NCBI GenBank assembly: GCA_034666705.1
Contig: JAXDLH010000488.1
Span: 1-44,608 of the forward strand
Origin: JAXDLH01 sp034666705
GTDB taxonomy: Bacteria; Chloroflexota; UBA6077; SHYK01
Direction: 5' to 3'
Length of the DNA stretch: 44,608 nucleotides
Of the stretch, positions 26,940 to 35,707 are shown in pieces (position 1 is the first letter of the stretch; each line of letters opens with the position of its first letter). Both the position numbers and the translations under genes were made by a program. The notes beneath the pieces were generated by a model. That model made no database searches. It worked only from the letters and a program-made list of their open reading frames with translations, and was not told the DNA's origin.

Positions 26940-27575
26940 ATGGAGCTGTTCTGGCTTGGCCAATCGTGTTTTCGGATCCGAGGGCGCGACGCCACAGTCC
27001 TCACGGACCCGTTTGACAAGGCGTCGGGGTACGCACTCGGTCGGGTCGCCGCTGACGTGGTCACCGTCTCCAATGCGCACCCTAACCACAGTACGACCGA
27101 AGGTGTCGATGGGACGCCAAGGGTGATCGATGGCCCCGGGGAGTACGAGGTCCACGGGGTGTACATCACCGGGATGCGGACGTCGCCGCCCCACGCGCCT
27201 GACGGCATGACGCGCAACACGGCCTACCGCATCACTGTGGATGACATGACGATCTGCCATCTGGGTGACCTCGCGGCGTTGCTCAACACCGAGCAGATCG
27301 AGATGATGAAAGACATTGACGTGTTGCTCGTGCCCGTTGGAGGGCACTGCACCATCGGTGCGAGCCAGGCGGTCGAGGTGATCAGTCAGGTCGAGCCAAA
27401 GCTCGTTGTGCCGATGCACTATGGCACCGAGCAGTCCACGGCCGAGTTGGATCCGCTCGACCGCTTCCTGCACGAGATGGGCATCGCGCAGGCGGAACCG
27501 CAAGCGAAACTGAACATAACTCGCAGCTCTCTGCCGGGGGAGCCAACCGTCGCCGTACTGAGCTATCGGCGGTAG
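26940..27575 (+). CDS. Metallo-beta-lactamase-fold protein with altered metal motif
   Basis: This UlaG-like/Lactamase_B_3 protein of 211 residues begins MELFWLGQSCFRIRG and has LTDPF at 22-26 as in that family. The usual THxHxDH metal motif reads SNAHPNHS here: the first His is Asn45 and the Asp is Asn49, while His47 and His50 are kept. CHLGDL (Asp) and VPMHYGT (His) are present later. It may bind one metal or none, so hydrolase activity is uncertain. GAGAGGAG precedes ATG. It heads an operon with two small genes (7 and 3 bp spacing). Confidence 0.85.
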   Translation: MELFWLGQSCFRIRGRDATVLTDPFDKASGYALGRVAADVVTVSNAHPNHSTTEGVDGTPRVIDGPGEYEVHGVYITGMRTSPPHAPDGMTRNTAYRITVDDMTICHLGDLAALLNTEQIEMMKDIDVLLVPVGGHCTIGASQAVEVISQVEPKLVVPMHYGTEQSTAELDPLDRFLHEMGIAQAEPQAKLNITRSSLPGEPTVAVLSYRR

Positions 27576-27582
27576 CATCGCC

Positions 27583-28008
27583 ATGGTAGAAGGACTGACC
27601 GAGCTGCAGGCGCAGGTGCTCGTGACGCTTGTTGAGGGCTATGCCGCGCGAGAGGGCGTAAAGGAACGGCTCCGGGCGCTGAATGAGTGGGAGATTGCGC
27701 GGCGCTCCGGCTACACGGAAGCGAGCTTCGCTGAGTTTCAAGAACATCCGGCTCGCTTCGCCCAGCTACAGGCGTTGAGCGTCCTGCAGCGCCTCGGTCT
27801 CGTCACGGTCTGGGACCACGGCGGGTTCTATGATGCCTATGTGCCCACCCCGACCGGAGCCACGTCGGTACAGTCCCTCAACCCAGAGGTTGCCCCGGAG
27901 GCCGATCCCGAGGTCGGGCCGCTGGTGGCTATGGACACGATCGTTGAGCGGCTGGACGAGATCATCCGCCTGCTGCGCGCGCTGAACGACAAAGCTGGAG
28001 GGGCCTGA
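27583..28008 (+). CDS. Unrecognised small protein, winged-helix-like
   Basis: This protein of 141 residues is not recognised. The N-terminal 85 residues (LTELQAQVLVTLVEGY to LQALSVLQRLGLVTVW) are helical and resemble a winged-helix core, followed by a loop with TPTGATSV. A Pro/Glu linker (EVAPEADPEVGP) leads to a C-terminal amphipathic helix (MDTIVERLDEIIRLLRALNDK). The ribosome binding site is poor. Position between an MBL-fold gene and a coiled-coil gene suggests a shared task, which the sequence does not reveal. Confidence 0.7.
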   Translation: MVEGLTELQAQVLVTLVEGYAAREGVKERLRALNEWEIARRSGYTEASFAEFQEHPARFAQLQALSVLQRLGLVTVWDHGGFYDAYVPTPTGATSVQSLNPEVAPEADPEVGPLVAMDTIVERLDEIIRLLRALNDKAGGA

Positions 28009-28011
28009 GCA

Positions 28012-28395
28012 ATGGCGACCTATATGGATGTCCTGGCCGAAGACAAAGAACGAATGCGACGCGGCCTGGAGGGACTTATCCAGGAGCAGGAACAGCGGGT
28101 TGGCGAGCTCACCAATGAGCTGCATTCCCTCATGCAACGGCTGGACCAGCTCATCCTCCGGACTTTGATCTATCGCAACACTTATGGCGCCGGCGGAACC
28201 GAGACGATGGCCGCGGAGACTGACACTGAGGAAGCAAGCAAGCCGGTCACCGAGGTTACGCGCCAGCTCGAGCGTGAGCGCGCGATGCTCAAGACGTACC
28301 GTGATGCGCTCGCCCAGATCACCAGCGGCGCGCCGCTCGAGGATCTCGGCAAGGGAAGCCGCAGGGAGGTGGCTGGCGCTGGGGGCGGCAGCTGA
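28012..28395 (+). CDS. Unrecognised small coiled-coil protein
   Basis: This protein of 127 residues is not recognised. Two helical, heptad-like stretches (about 9-50, DKERMRRGLEGLIQEQEQRV, and 80-105, TEVTRQLERERAMLKTYRDAL) are joined by a Thr/Glu-rich linker, and the tail is Gly-rich. There are no membrane segments or Cys. GGAGGGG (27997-28003) lies 8 nt before ATG and the gene starts 3 bp after its neighbour's stop, so it is the last gene of the MBL-fold operon. Confidence 0.7.
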   Translation: MATYMDVLAEDKERMRRGLEGLIQEQEQRVGELTNELHSLMQRLDQLILRTLIYRNTYGAGGTETMAAETDTEEASKPVTEVTRQLERERAMLKTYRDALAQITSGAPLEDLGKGSRREVAGAGGGS

Positions 28396-28453
28396 CCATT
28401 ACGGGTGAGTGGCAGCGAAGCAACTGACGCGGAGCTCCTCTCAGAATCGCGGT

Positions 28454-28480
28454 TTGACATGATTTGGCCCGAGATGTAAT
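28454..28480 (+). promoter_or_regulatory. Possible promoter of the first binding-protein gene
   Basis: A perfect TTGACA (28454-28459) is followed after 15 bp by TGTAAT (28475-28480), five of six bases of the -10 consensus. The spacing is shorter than the usual 17. The -10 falls on the loop of an inverted repeat (28468-28486). Confidence 0.45.
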
Positions 28481-28486
28481 CTCGGG
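28468..28486. repeat. Inverted repeat overlapping the -10 element
   Basis: CCCGAGA (28468-28474) and TCTCGGG (28480-28486) form a perfect 7-bp palindrome around TGTAA. It could be an operator for a dimeric repressor on the binding-protein promoter, or a terminator for the upstream small genes; there is no U tract. Confidence 0.5.
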
Positions 28487-28592
28487 GGCACCAAAAGCGA
28501 AGTGCCGGCGCGCGAAGCGGAGAGAGACGTGCAGTTGGTTCATCCATCAGAGAAGCCGACAACGCCGCGCGTCGTCGCCACGTTGGCATAGC

Positions 28593-30313
28593 GTGAGCCG
28601 GTGGGTGAAGGCAAAGTACCTGCTTATCGTCGCACTTTTCGTGGTTGTCAGCTGCGCCCGCAGCGAGCCCGCGGTGGATCAGGCAGGAAGCCGGAGCAAT
28701 GAGGCGGCACCACGTGCCGATCGCACGCTGGTGCTCATCGCGCACGGCCAACCCGAGACGCTCGCCGACAAGGTGCCGTTGAAGACGACCGGCCTGCGGC
28801 TCACGACAACCCCGCGGGTGTTCAACGCCGGCCTCGCCTTGATCGACGCCGGCGATGCCGCGCATCCGTACCTCGTCGACGCCCTGCCGCAGCTCGGGAC
28901 AAACGATTGGCAGGTCTTCCCCGACGGCCGCATGGAAACCCGCTATCACCTGCGGGCGAATCTCACCTGGCACGACGGCGCACCTCTCACGGCGGACGAT
29001 TTCGCCTTCGCCTACCGGATATACAGCCAACCCCAGTTCGGCCACGCCGCGTTGCCGCCGCTGAAACAGATCGACGACGTCGTGGCGATTGACGAGCGTA
29101 CCCTGGTTATCCGCTGGAACGAGCCGTTCGCGAATGCGGCGCGTATCGATTCTGAGGATTTTCCGCCGCTCCCGCGGCACCTGCTCGACGCAGCATTCCG
29201 CGCCGATGCGCCTGAGGCGTTCGTGCACGAGCCGTTCTGGTCCACGGCCTACATCGCGGCCGGTCCGTACATGCTCGAGCGGTGGGAGCCAGGCGCCTTC
29301 ATCGAGGCGCGTGCGTTTCCTGGCCACGCACTCGGCGCGCCAAAGATCGGCCGGTTGCGCATTCAGATCTCCGGCGACCCGAACAGCGCGATGGCGACGC
29401 TGCTCGCCGGTGATGCGCACATGGCCGTGGATGGGGCGCTGGGCTTCCAGCAAGGTGCAGTATTGCGTCGCCAGTGGGTCGCCGACGGCCGCGGCGTCAT
29501 CATCTCCATTCCGGATGGATGGAGGCGAGTCGACGTGCAGCTTCGTCCCGACTACGTGGGTCCGCGCGCGCTGCTCGACGTGAATGTCCGCCGGGCCTTC
29601 GCCCACGCCGTCGATCGACAAGGACTTATCGATTCGCTCTACGAAGGGGAAGCACTGCTGGCCGACTCGTTCATTCCGCCTCAAGTGGACTTCTACCCGG
29701 GCGTGGATCAGGCCCTCGCCAAGTACCCGTTCGATCGGCGCCGCACCGACCAGCTCATGACTGACGCCGGATATCGCCGTGGCGCCGATGGCGTCTTCAC
29801 CGGAACGGCCGGGCGTTTCGCCGTGGAGCTCAAGACCAATGCCGATAGCGAAAGCCTCTCCGAGATGAGCGTGCTGGCGGCTGGCTGGCGGCAGGCCGGG
29901 TTCGACGTCCAGGAGGTTCCGGTTCCACCGGAGCTCGCAAGGTCGGGTGAGGTTCGCGGCTCCTTCCCCGGGCTCTACGTCGGAGGAGGCTTCGTGGGAG
30001 AGGATGCCCTCTCGGGTTTCACTTCGACGCGCATCGGCATGCCGGAGAATCGCTGGGTCGGCGGTAACCGCAGCGGCTGGGCGAGCTCGGGTACGACCGC
30101 GCGTTCGACGTCTTCAATGGCAGCCTGGACCGAGACGAGCGGAATCGGCAGATGACCGCGCAGGCTCGCCTCGTGTCGGAGGAGCTGCCCACGATCTCGC
30201 TCTACTTCCAGCCGCGCCTCATCGCCCACGTCGCCGCGTTGAGCGGCCCGCAGCCGCTCTCGCCGAACAGTGAGGTGAGCTGGAACATCCACGAATGGGA
30301 GTGGCGAGGGTAA
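28593..30313 (+). pseudogene. SBP_bac_5 solute-binding lipoprotein, frameshifted near its C terminus
   Basis: This is the first of three paralogous periplasmic/extracellular binding proteins of dipeptide-type ABC importers. GTG 28593 gives a lipoprotein signal with VVVSC (Cys21). Family blocks include RYHLRANLTWHDGAPLTADDF, RYHL-type core and VRRAFAHAVDRQGL. The frame is lost at about 30089-30091, where GGG seems to be a GGGG run in the original: reading stops at 30155. The other frame continues GYDRAFDVFNGSLDRDE, then EELPTISLYFQP and SWNIHEWEWRG to TAA 30313. Restoring one base gives 573 residues, like the two paralogs (570 and 573). It may be a sequencing error or a real mutation removing about 70 residues. 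It lies 4 bp before the VOC-Rieske gene. Confidence 0.82.
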
Positions 30314-30317
30314 CGCG

Positions 30318-31688
30318 ATGGCTCGATTCGCCGACATACACCACCTCTTCTACCCCGTGCGTGACCTCGCCCGCGCCGAGGCGTTCTACCGGGATGGCCT
30401 TGGCCTCACGCCCGCCGGGCGCGACCTCTGGCCAGGTGAGCCGCCGACGAGCACGCTAGGCAGCGCGGATGGCTACATAGTGCTCGCCGAAGTCTCCGAG
30501 GTGGCGTCGGACCCGCCGGGCGTCTACACGCACCTCCGGATGGACCCGCCGGCCTGGCGAGCCGCCCAGGAGCGCTGTCGAGCGATGGGCTATTGGCTGG
30601 AGGACGCGCTTCCCGGCGAGCTGCGGCCGCAAGGCGAGCTGAAATCGCACGTGCGCGATCCCGATGGCCACGTGCTGGAGATGCGCGCGTTCGAGCCGCA
30701 GGCGTTCGAGATAGCGCCGGCGGGCCGCGGCAAAATGGACGTTGGGCAGGTCGATGCCTTCGCCATCGGATCGGTCACGAGATTTCCGGACGGTCACTTT
30801 TACGTTATCCGGCTGCCGGCTGGCTTCCTCGTCCTCTCTGAGGTGTGCACTCACCAGCATTTCACGCTCTCCTACCAGCGTCAGCACCACCGCTTCCTGT
30901 GCCCAGTGCACAGTTGTCGCTACGCGCGCACCGGCCGCCTGCTCCGCTGCTACGGCGGTGCGGTGGGCATTCCGCCGCTGCTGGCGTATCCGGTGGAGAT
31001 CGCGGACGACCGAGTTGTCGTGGATACGGATTGCCTGGTCGAACGGACGGACGAGGCCGCCGACGAGCCGATGGTGCGACTCGACGCGTCAGGTGCCTGG
31101 AGGGCGGTCTCCACCGGGGGAATGGACGCATCCTCGACCGGCGCGAGTCGCGTCGGGGGCACGGACAGCACCGCGTCCTCCTTCATGGGTCCATCGCGCG
31201 CCGACCGGCGCGCGATTCCCGTGAGCGACCTCGCCCTCGCCGAGGAGTTCTATCAAGACGTGCTGGGCCCAATGCTCGGCGGCTACTACGTGATCAGTCG
31301 CTATCCCTGGACCACGATGGACCTGCGGCGTGGTCGGCAGCTCGCCCGGCTGCTCGCGCGACGCGACGGTGAAGACCTGGTCGGCCGGACACTGCACTAC
31401 ACGCGTGTGGTGGTCGGGCGAACTCACTTGATTCTGTACCTTACGGATGACGACGTGCAGGAGCCCCCAGCCGACCTGCACCGGGGGATACCGCGCGTTG
31501 CCATTGCGGTAACTGACGAGCAGATCGAGGATGCGATGCACCGTTTCGAGACGCGAGGAATCCCGTTCGAAGGACCGATTGCGCAACCCGAGGCTTGTCC
31601 AGCAGCGCGATCGGTCTATCTCAAGGACCCGTGTGGAAACTTTCTGGAGCTGTGCGTCCCTCGGTCGACCGCGGGTGCGAATCGATGA
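30318..31688 (+). CDS. VOC-Rieske-VOC fusion protein
   Basis: This protein of 456 residues has three domains. Residues 1-130 are a VOC (glyoxalase/extradiol-dioxygenase fold) unit with His9 (IHHLFYPVRD), His72 (VYTHLRMD) and Glu121 (GHVLEMR). The spacing of 63 and 49 matches the metal ligands 146/210/260 of BphC-type dioxygenases. Residues about 145-240 are a Rieske [2Fe-2S] domain with Cys177-x-His179 and Cys195-x2-His198 (VCTHQHF, LCPVHSCRYARTG). After a Ser/Thr/Gly-rich linker (about 262-290) comes a second VOC unit (about 295-450) that keeps Glu in GNFLEL but lacks both His. I know no characterised protein with this order. Its stop overlaps the next gene's ATG (ATGA). Confidence 0.88.
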   Translation: MARFADIHHLFYPVRDLARAEAFYRDGLGLTPAGRDLWPGEPPTSTLGSADGYIVLAEVSEVASDPPGVYTHLRMDPPAWRAAQERCRAMGYWLEDALPGELRPQGELKSHVRDPDGHVLEMRAFEPQAFEIAPAGRGKMDVGQVDAFAIGSVTRFPDGHFYVIRLPAGFLVLSEVCTHQHFTLSYQRQHHRFLCPVHSCRYARTGRLLRCYGGAVGIPPLLAYPVEIADDRVVVDTDCLVERTDEAADEPMVRLDASGAWRAVSTGGMDASSTGASRVGGTDSTASSFMGPSRADRRAIPVSDLALAEEFYQDVLGPMLGGYYVISRYPWTTMDLRRGRQLARLLARRDGEDLVGRTLHYTRVVVGRTHLILYLTDDDVQEPPADLHRGIPRVAIAVTDEQIEDAMHRFETRGIPFEGPIAQPEACPAARSVYLKDPCGNFLELCVPRSTAGANR

Positions 31689-33397
31689 TGCCTCGTGGTT
31701 CTCATCTGGCATTGATTGCCCTGACGATCCTCGTAGTTGCCTGTAGCACCAGCCCGACGCGCCCTCCAGCCAGCAACGAGCCGGGGACGCCAGCGCTGAC
31801 GGCGCCGGACCGCGAGCTGGTGATCATCTTCCGTGGTGAGCCCCGCACCCTTGCCGCCAAGGAGATTGCACCCGTCTCGGGCTTCACGCTGGTCAGCGCG
31901 CGCCGCCTGTTCAATGCGGGCCTTGCCCTGGTAGATGCGCAAGAGGTGCCTCGCCCCTACCTGGCGGAGTCGCTGCCAGAACTGAATACCGCGAGCTGGG
32001 AGCTGCTGCCTGACGGAGGGATGGAGACGCGGTATCGGCTGCGCGCTGGCCTGACGTGGCACGACGGCGCGCCTTTGACGGCGGATGACTTCGTATTCGG
32101 GTTCAAGGTGTACTCGGCGCCAAGCTCCAACCAGGCTGGACTGCCGCCGATCAATCAGATCGAGGCCGTACAGGCACCCGACGAGCGCACCGTCGTGATT
32201 CGTTGGCGTGCGCTCTATGCTGGCGCCGCGGGCATCGACGCGAACGGTTTTCAGCCGCTGCCCCGCCACATTCTCGAGCCGCTCTATACCGACGACGCCG
32301 ACGTCTTCGCCCGTCAGCCGTTCTGGACTACGGATTACCTCGGCGCCGGGCCCTACCGGCTGCAAAGCTGGCAACCGGGCGCATTCCTCGAGGCTACCGC
32401 CTTCGCCGACCATGCCCTCGGCAAGCCGCGAGTCAGCCGCGTCAAAGCGCTGTTCGTCGAAGACCCGAATGCGGCGCTCACCACGATGCTGGCCGGCGAC
32501 GCACACGCGGCGATCGGCGATGCCGTCGGCTATCAGCGCGGCCTCATTCTGCGCCAGCGCTGGGCAGCGAGCGGGGGCGGGACGGTGCTGACGCTGCCCA
32601 GCATCTGGCGGCAGATCGATCTCCAGCAGCGGCCAGACTACGTGCGGCCGCGGGCGCTGCTCGACCTCCGCGTGCGGCGTGCCCTCGCCTATGCGCTGGA
32701 CCGGCAGGAGCTCAACGAGACGATTTTCCAGGACGGAGTCATTCTCACCGACACGATGTTCTCGCGAGACATCGGCTCCTTCGCGGCGCTCGACGCTGCC
32801 GCGACGAAATACGCCTACGATCCGGTCCGCGCGGAGCAGCTCATGGGTGAGGCGGGCTTCCGCCGGGGACCGGGCGGCACGTTTGCTGACGCGACCGGGT
32901 CGGTCGGCTTCGAGCTGCGTTCCAATGGCGATGCGGAGAGCATCACCGAGATGGAGGGCATCGCCGGCCTCTGGCGGCGCGCCGGATTCGAGGTCGAGGA
33001 GCTGCCCGTGCCGCCGGCGCAGGCTCGCACTGGCGAGGCGCGCGGGGCGTTCCCCACCGCCTACGTCGGCGGCCGGTTCGTGGGTGAGTCGGAGCTTTCC
33101 AGTTTCACCACGAGCCAGATCTCGACGCCCGAGAACCGCTGGGTCGGACGGAATCGCTCTGGCTGGTCGACAGACGCGTACGATCGCCTTTTCGACGAAT
33201 TCAGCCGCACCCTGGATCGCACGCAACGGACCCAGCAGATCGCCACAATGGTGCGCATGCTCACCGACCAACTGCCCACGATCTCGCTCTACTTCTCACC
33301 CTCGACGTCAGCTTTCGTGGCCGACCTCGTCGGCCCCGCGGTAGCGGCACCTGGGAGCGACGTGACCTGGAATGTGCACGAGTGGTCATGGCGGTGA
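31685..33397 (+). CDS. SBP_bac_5 solute-binding lipoprotein (second paralog)
   Basis: This 570-residue binding protein has a lipoprotein signal (LIALTILVVACSTS, Cys20). It shares with its paralogs FNAGLALVDA, ETRYRLRAGLTWHDGAPLTADDF, the DLRVRRALAYALDRQEL block and the C-terminal LPTISLYFSPS. The start ATG 31685 overlaps the stop of the VOC-Rieske gene (ATGA); a second ATG follows at 31688. An upstream in-frame extension lies inside that gene and is rejected. It probably captures a small organic solute for import, but no permease or ATPase is encoded nearby. Confidence 0.92.
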   Translation: MMPRGSHLALIALTILVVACSTSPTRPPASNEPGTPALTAPDRELVIIFRGEPRTLAAKEIAPVSGFTLVSARRLFNAGLALVDAQEVPRPYLAESLPELNTASWELLPDGGMETRYRLRAGLTWHDGAPLTADDFVFGFKVYSAPSSNQAGLPPINQIEAVQAPDERTVVIRWRALYAGAAGIDANGFQPLPRHILEPLYTDDADVFARQPFWTTDYLGAGPYRLQSWQPGAFLEATAFADHALGKPRVSRVKALFVEDPNAALTTMLAGDAHAAIGDAVGYQRGLILRQRWAASGGGTVLTLPSIWRQIDLQQRPDYVRPRALLDLRVRRALAYALDRQELNETIFQDGVILTDTMFSRDIGSFAALDAAATKYAYDPVRAEQLMGEAGFRRGPGGTFADATGSVGFELRSNGDAESITEMEGIAGLWRRAGFEVEELPVPPAQARTGEARGAFPTAYVGGRFVGESELSSFTTSQISTPENRWVGRNRSGWSTDAYDRLFDEFSRTLDRTQRTQQIATMVRMLTDQLPTISLYFSPSTSAFVADLVGPAVAAPGSDVTWNVHEWSWR

Positions 33398-33425
33398 TAG
33401 ACGCGCCGGTTTGCCGAAAGATCGC

Positions 33426-33453
33426 TTGCATTCTCCAGAAGCCGGCGTACAAT
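33426..33453 (+). promoter_or_regulatory. Promoter of the amidohydrolase/aldolase genes
   Basis: TTGCAT (33426-33431) is followed after 16 bp by TACAAT (33448-33453). Transcription would start near 33460, giving a short leader; GGAGG (33483-33487) is 7 nt before GTG 33495. Confidence 0.5.
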
Positions 33454-33494
33454 GGCCGCCGGGCGCTGTGGGCATCACGCCCGGAGGCGAGAGC

Positions 33495-34646
33495 GTGGAG
33501 ATCAAGTACGGGCTGATCAGCGCCGACTCACACGTCGTGATCGATCGGGATGCCTACACTCGGCGCATGTCCGCGGACCGGTGGGGTGACCGCATCCCGC
33601 AGGTCGTGGAGACGACGCACAATGGGGCGCGGGTGGACGCCTGGCGCGTAGACGGTAAGCTGTTCAGTGTAGGCCGCGGCGTCGTCAACTGCCCTGCCGC
33701 GATGGACGACCCGGCCGCGCACCGCTATCCGCAACGGTGGGAGGAGGTCCCGCGTCGCGCATTCGACCCGCTCGAACGCATGGAGGCGCTGGATGCCGAC
33801 GGGGTTGACGCGGAGGTCCTCTTCGCCAACGATCCTGCTCGGTCCGCCTTCTACCAGTTCAAGGATGCGGCGTTCGAGCTCGCCTGTGTTCAGGCCTACA
33901 ACGACGCCCTCGCGGAGTGGCGGCAGGCGAGCGAGCGGTACATCCCGCTCGGCGTGATTCCATACCTCGGAGACGTCGCAGCGACCGTCGCCGAGGTCGA
34001 GCGGGTTGCCGAGCTCGGTCATCGGGGGATCGAGATCCAGGCCGATCCGAGCTCGGCGGTCAAGGGCGTGCCGCACATCAACGATCCATACTGGTACCCG
34101 CTATGGGACGCGTGCCAGGAGCTGGAGCTGCCAATCCATCTGCACGAGTCCGGCGGTCTGGCCGGGAGCATGAATTTTCCTCGTTGGAGCGGATACAGCG
34201 CGCCAGCGTACCACACGACGATGACCGTGCCGACGTGCTCCTTCCCCGCCCAGTTCTTTCCGAATCTAATCTTCTCGGGACTCGCCGACCGCTTTCCGCG
34301 CCTCAAGTGGGTTTCCGCCGAAACGGGGATCGGCTGGGTGCCCTACGTCCTGGAGGGATGTGACTACGAGTGGGAGCGCCGCCACCTGTGGACGGAGGGT
34401 CTGTTGACTCGGCCGAGCGACGTGTTTCGGCGGCAGATCTACGTCAACTTTTTCTTCGAGGTCGCCAACGTCCCGCTGCGGCACTGGATCGGGATCGACA
34501 ACATCATGTGGGAGTCGGACTACCCGCACACGGCCTCGAACTTTCCCCATTCACGCGAATACGTCGAGCGCGCGCTCCACAATGTGCCAGCCGACGAGCG
34601 CACGAAAATGCTGTTTGAGAACGCGATGCGGGTATACAAGCTGTGA
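33495..34646 (+). CDS. COG2159-type amidohydrolase/decarboxylase
   Basis: This metal-dependent TIM-barrel hydrolase of 383 residues belongs to the amidohydrolase 2 family, which includes ACMSD and gamma-resorcylate decarboxylase. Metal ligands visible are Asp11/His13 (ISADSHVV; H-x-H in ACMSD), His215 and His217 (PIHLHESGG) and Asp342 (MWESDYPH). It has AETGIGWVPYVLE as in the family. The reaction could be decarboxylation or hydrolysis of an aromatic or ring-cleavage acid. GTG 33495 with GGAGG 7 nt upstream is chosen over the longer frame. The aldolase gene follows 22 bp downstream. Confidence 0.9.
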   Translation: MEIKYGLISADSHVVIDRDAYTRRMSADRWGDRIPQVVETTHNGARVDAWRVDGKLFSVGRGVVNCPAAMDDPAAHRYPQRWEEVPRRAFDPLERMEALDADGVDAEVLFANDPARSAFYQFKDAAFELACVQAYNDALAEWRQASERYIPLGVIPYLGDVAATVAEVERVAELGHRGIEIQADPSSAVKGVPHINDPYWYPLWDACQELELPIHLHESGGLAGSMNFPRWSGYSAPAYHTTMTVPTCSFPAQFFPNLIFSGLADRFPRLKWVSAETGIGWVPYVLEGCDYEWERRHLWTEGLLTRPSDVFRRQIYVNFFFEVANVPLRHWIGIDNIMWESDYPHTASNFPHSREYVERALHNVPADERTKMLFENAMRVYKL

Positions 34647-34668
34647 GAGCCGTGTGGAGGAGGATTCC

Positions 34669-35631
34669 ATGATTACTGCCCAGGACCTGAGCGGTGTAAT
34701 GGCGATGATGCCGGCGTTCGCCACTGAGGACGCCGCGGATATCCGCGCGAAATCCACGATCGACGTCGACAATCTGCAGAGCGGCGTGGACCGCATCATC
34801 CGCGACGGCATCAATGTCATCGCGACGACCGGCAGCTATGGCGAGTTCCACACGCTGCTGTGGGACGAATTCGCGATGTTGACCCGGGCGACCATCGAGA
34901 TCACGAATCGGCGCGTGCCGCTGTTCATCGGGTGCACCGCACTGAACAGCCGCGAAGTCGTGCAGAAGATGCAGTTGGTGCAAGATGCCGGTGGAGAGGG
35001 CGTCCTCATCGGCGTGCCGTTTTACTTCCCCTCGACCGTCGACAACGTCGTCCAGTTCTACCGCGACGTCGCCGAGATGTTCCCCAGTCTGGCGATCATG
35101 ATCTATCATAACCCCCCGCTGCATAACGTCACGATCCCCGTCGACGCGTTCCGGCGCATCATGGAGAGTCCTAATGTGGTGGCCATGAAGGATAGCCACC
35201 GCGACGCGCTGCAGTTCATGAAGCTCATGGAGATCACCCAGGGCCGACTGCGCGTGTTCGTGAATCAGGGGCAGTACTACCCCTTCGCGACCCTGGGGGC
35301 GGCGGGCTGCTGGTCCATCGAGGCGTGGAACGGTCCGTGGCCATTGCTGCGGCTGCGCAACGCAATTGAAGCGGGCGATATCGAGACGGCGAAGCACATT
35401 ATTTTCGAGCTGACCACGAACGCCATCGGCGATCCGCACAATCTGAGCTGGCGCGAGACGGCAATGAAACTCGCCGCAGGATATGCCGGCTATTGCAATC
35501 CTGGTCCACTGCGTCCGCCCTTCGTCAACATTCCTGATGCGGTCGTGGAGGGGGCGAAGCGCCGCGCCGCGTACTGGAACGAGCTGAGCGCCAAATATCG
35601 TCCGCAAGTGGAGACACTCGCGGCCGTCTAA
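34669..35631 (+). CDS. DapA-superfamily hydratase-aldolase, NahE/PhdJ-like
   Basis: This class I aldolase-fold protein of 320 residues has the Schiff-base Lys174 (VVAMKDSHR) and the Tyr146 (IMIYHNPP) of the family. GCTALNSREVV, DNVVQFYRDVAEMFP and GPLRPPF correspond to blocks I recall from trans-o-hydroxybenzylidenepyruvate hydratase-aldolases (NahE, PhdJ), which split meta-cleavage products into an aldehyde and pyruvate. It is therefore more like these than dihydrodipicolinate synthase. Its position beside amidohydrolases and an extradiol-like fusion supports a role in aromatic catabolism. AGGAGGA lies just before ATG 34669. Confidence 0.88.
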   Translation: MITAQDLSGVMAMMPAFATEDAADIRAKSTIDVDNLQSGVDRIIRDGINVIATTGSYGEFHTLLWDEFAMLTRATIEITNRRVPLFIGCTALNSREVVQKMQLVQDAGGEGVLIGVPFYFPSTVDNVVQFYRDVAEMFPSLAIMIYHNPPLHNVTIPVDAFRRIMESPNVVAMKDSHRDALQFMKLMEITQGRLRVFVNQGQYYPFATLGAAGCWSIEAWNGPWPLLRLRNAIEAGDIETAKHIIFELTTNAIGDPHNLSWRETAMKLAAGYAGYCNPGPLRPPFVNIPDAVVEGAKRRAAYWNELSAKYRPQVETLAAV

Positions 35632-35707
35632 CTGCCAGGATCGCTAGAATCCAACCGCCGCGGGGGCGTCGCGAAGGACTGAGCGTCACAGGGGGCGAGC
35701 ACGACCA

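Noticed and set aside
31616..33271. 551-codon minus-strand frame opposite the second binding-protein gene
   Set aside because: A shadow of a well-conserved lipoprotein gene, with Arg-rich low-quality sequence.
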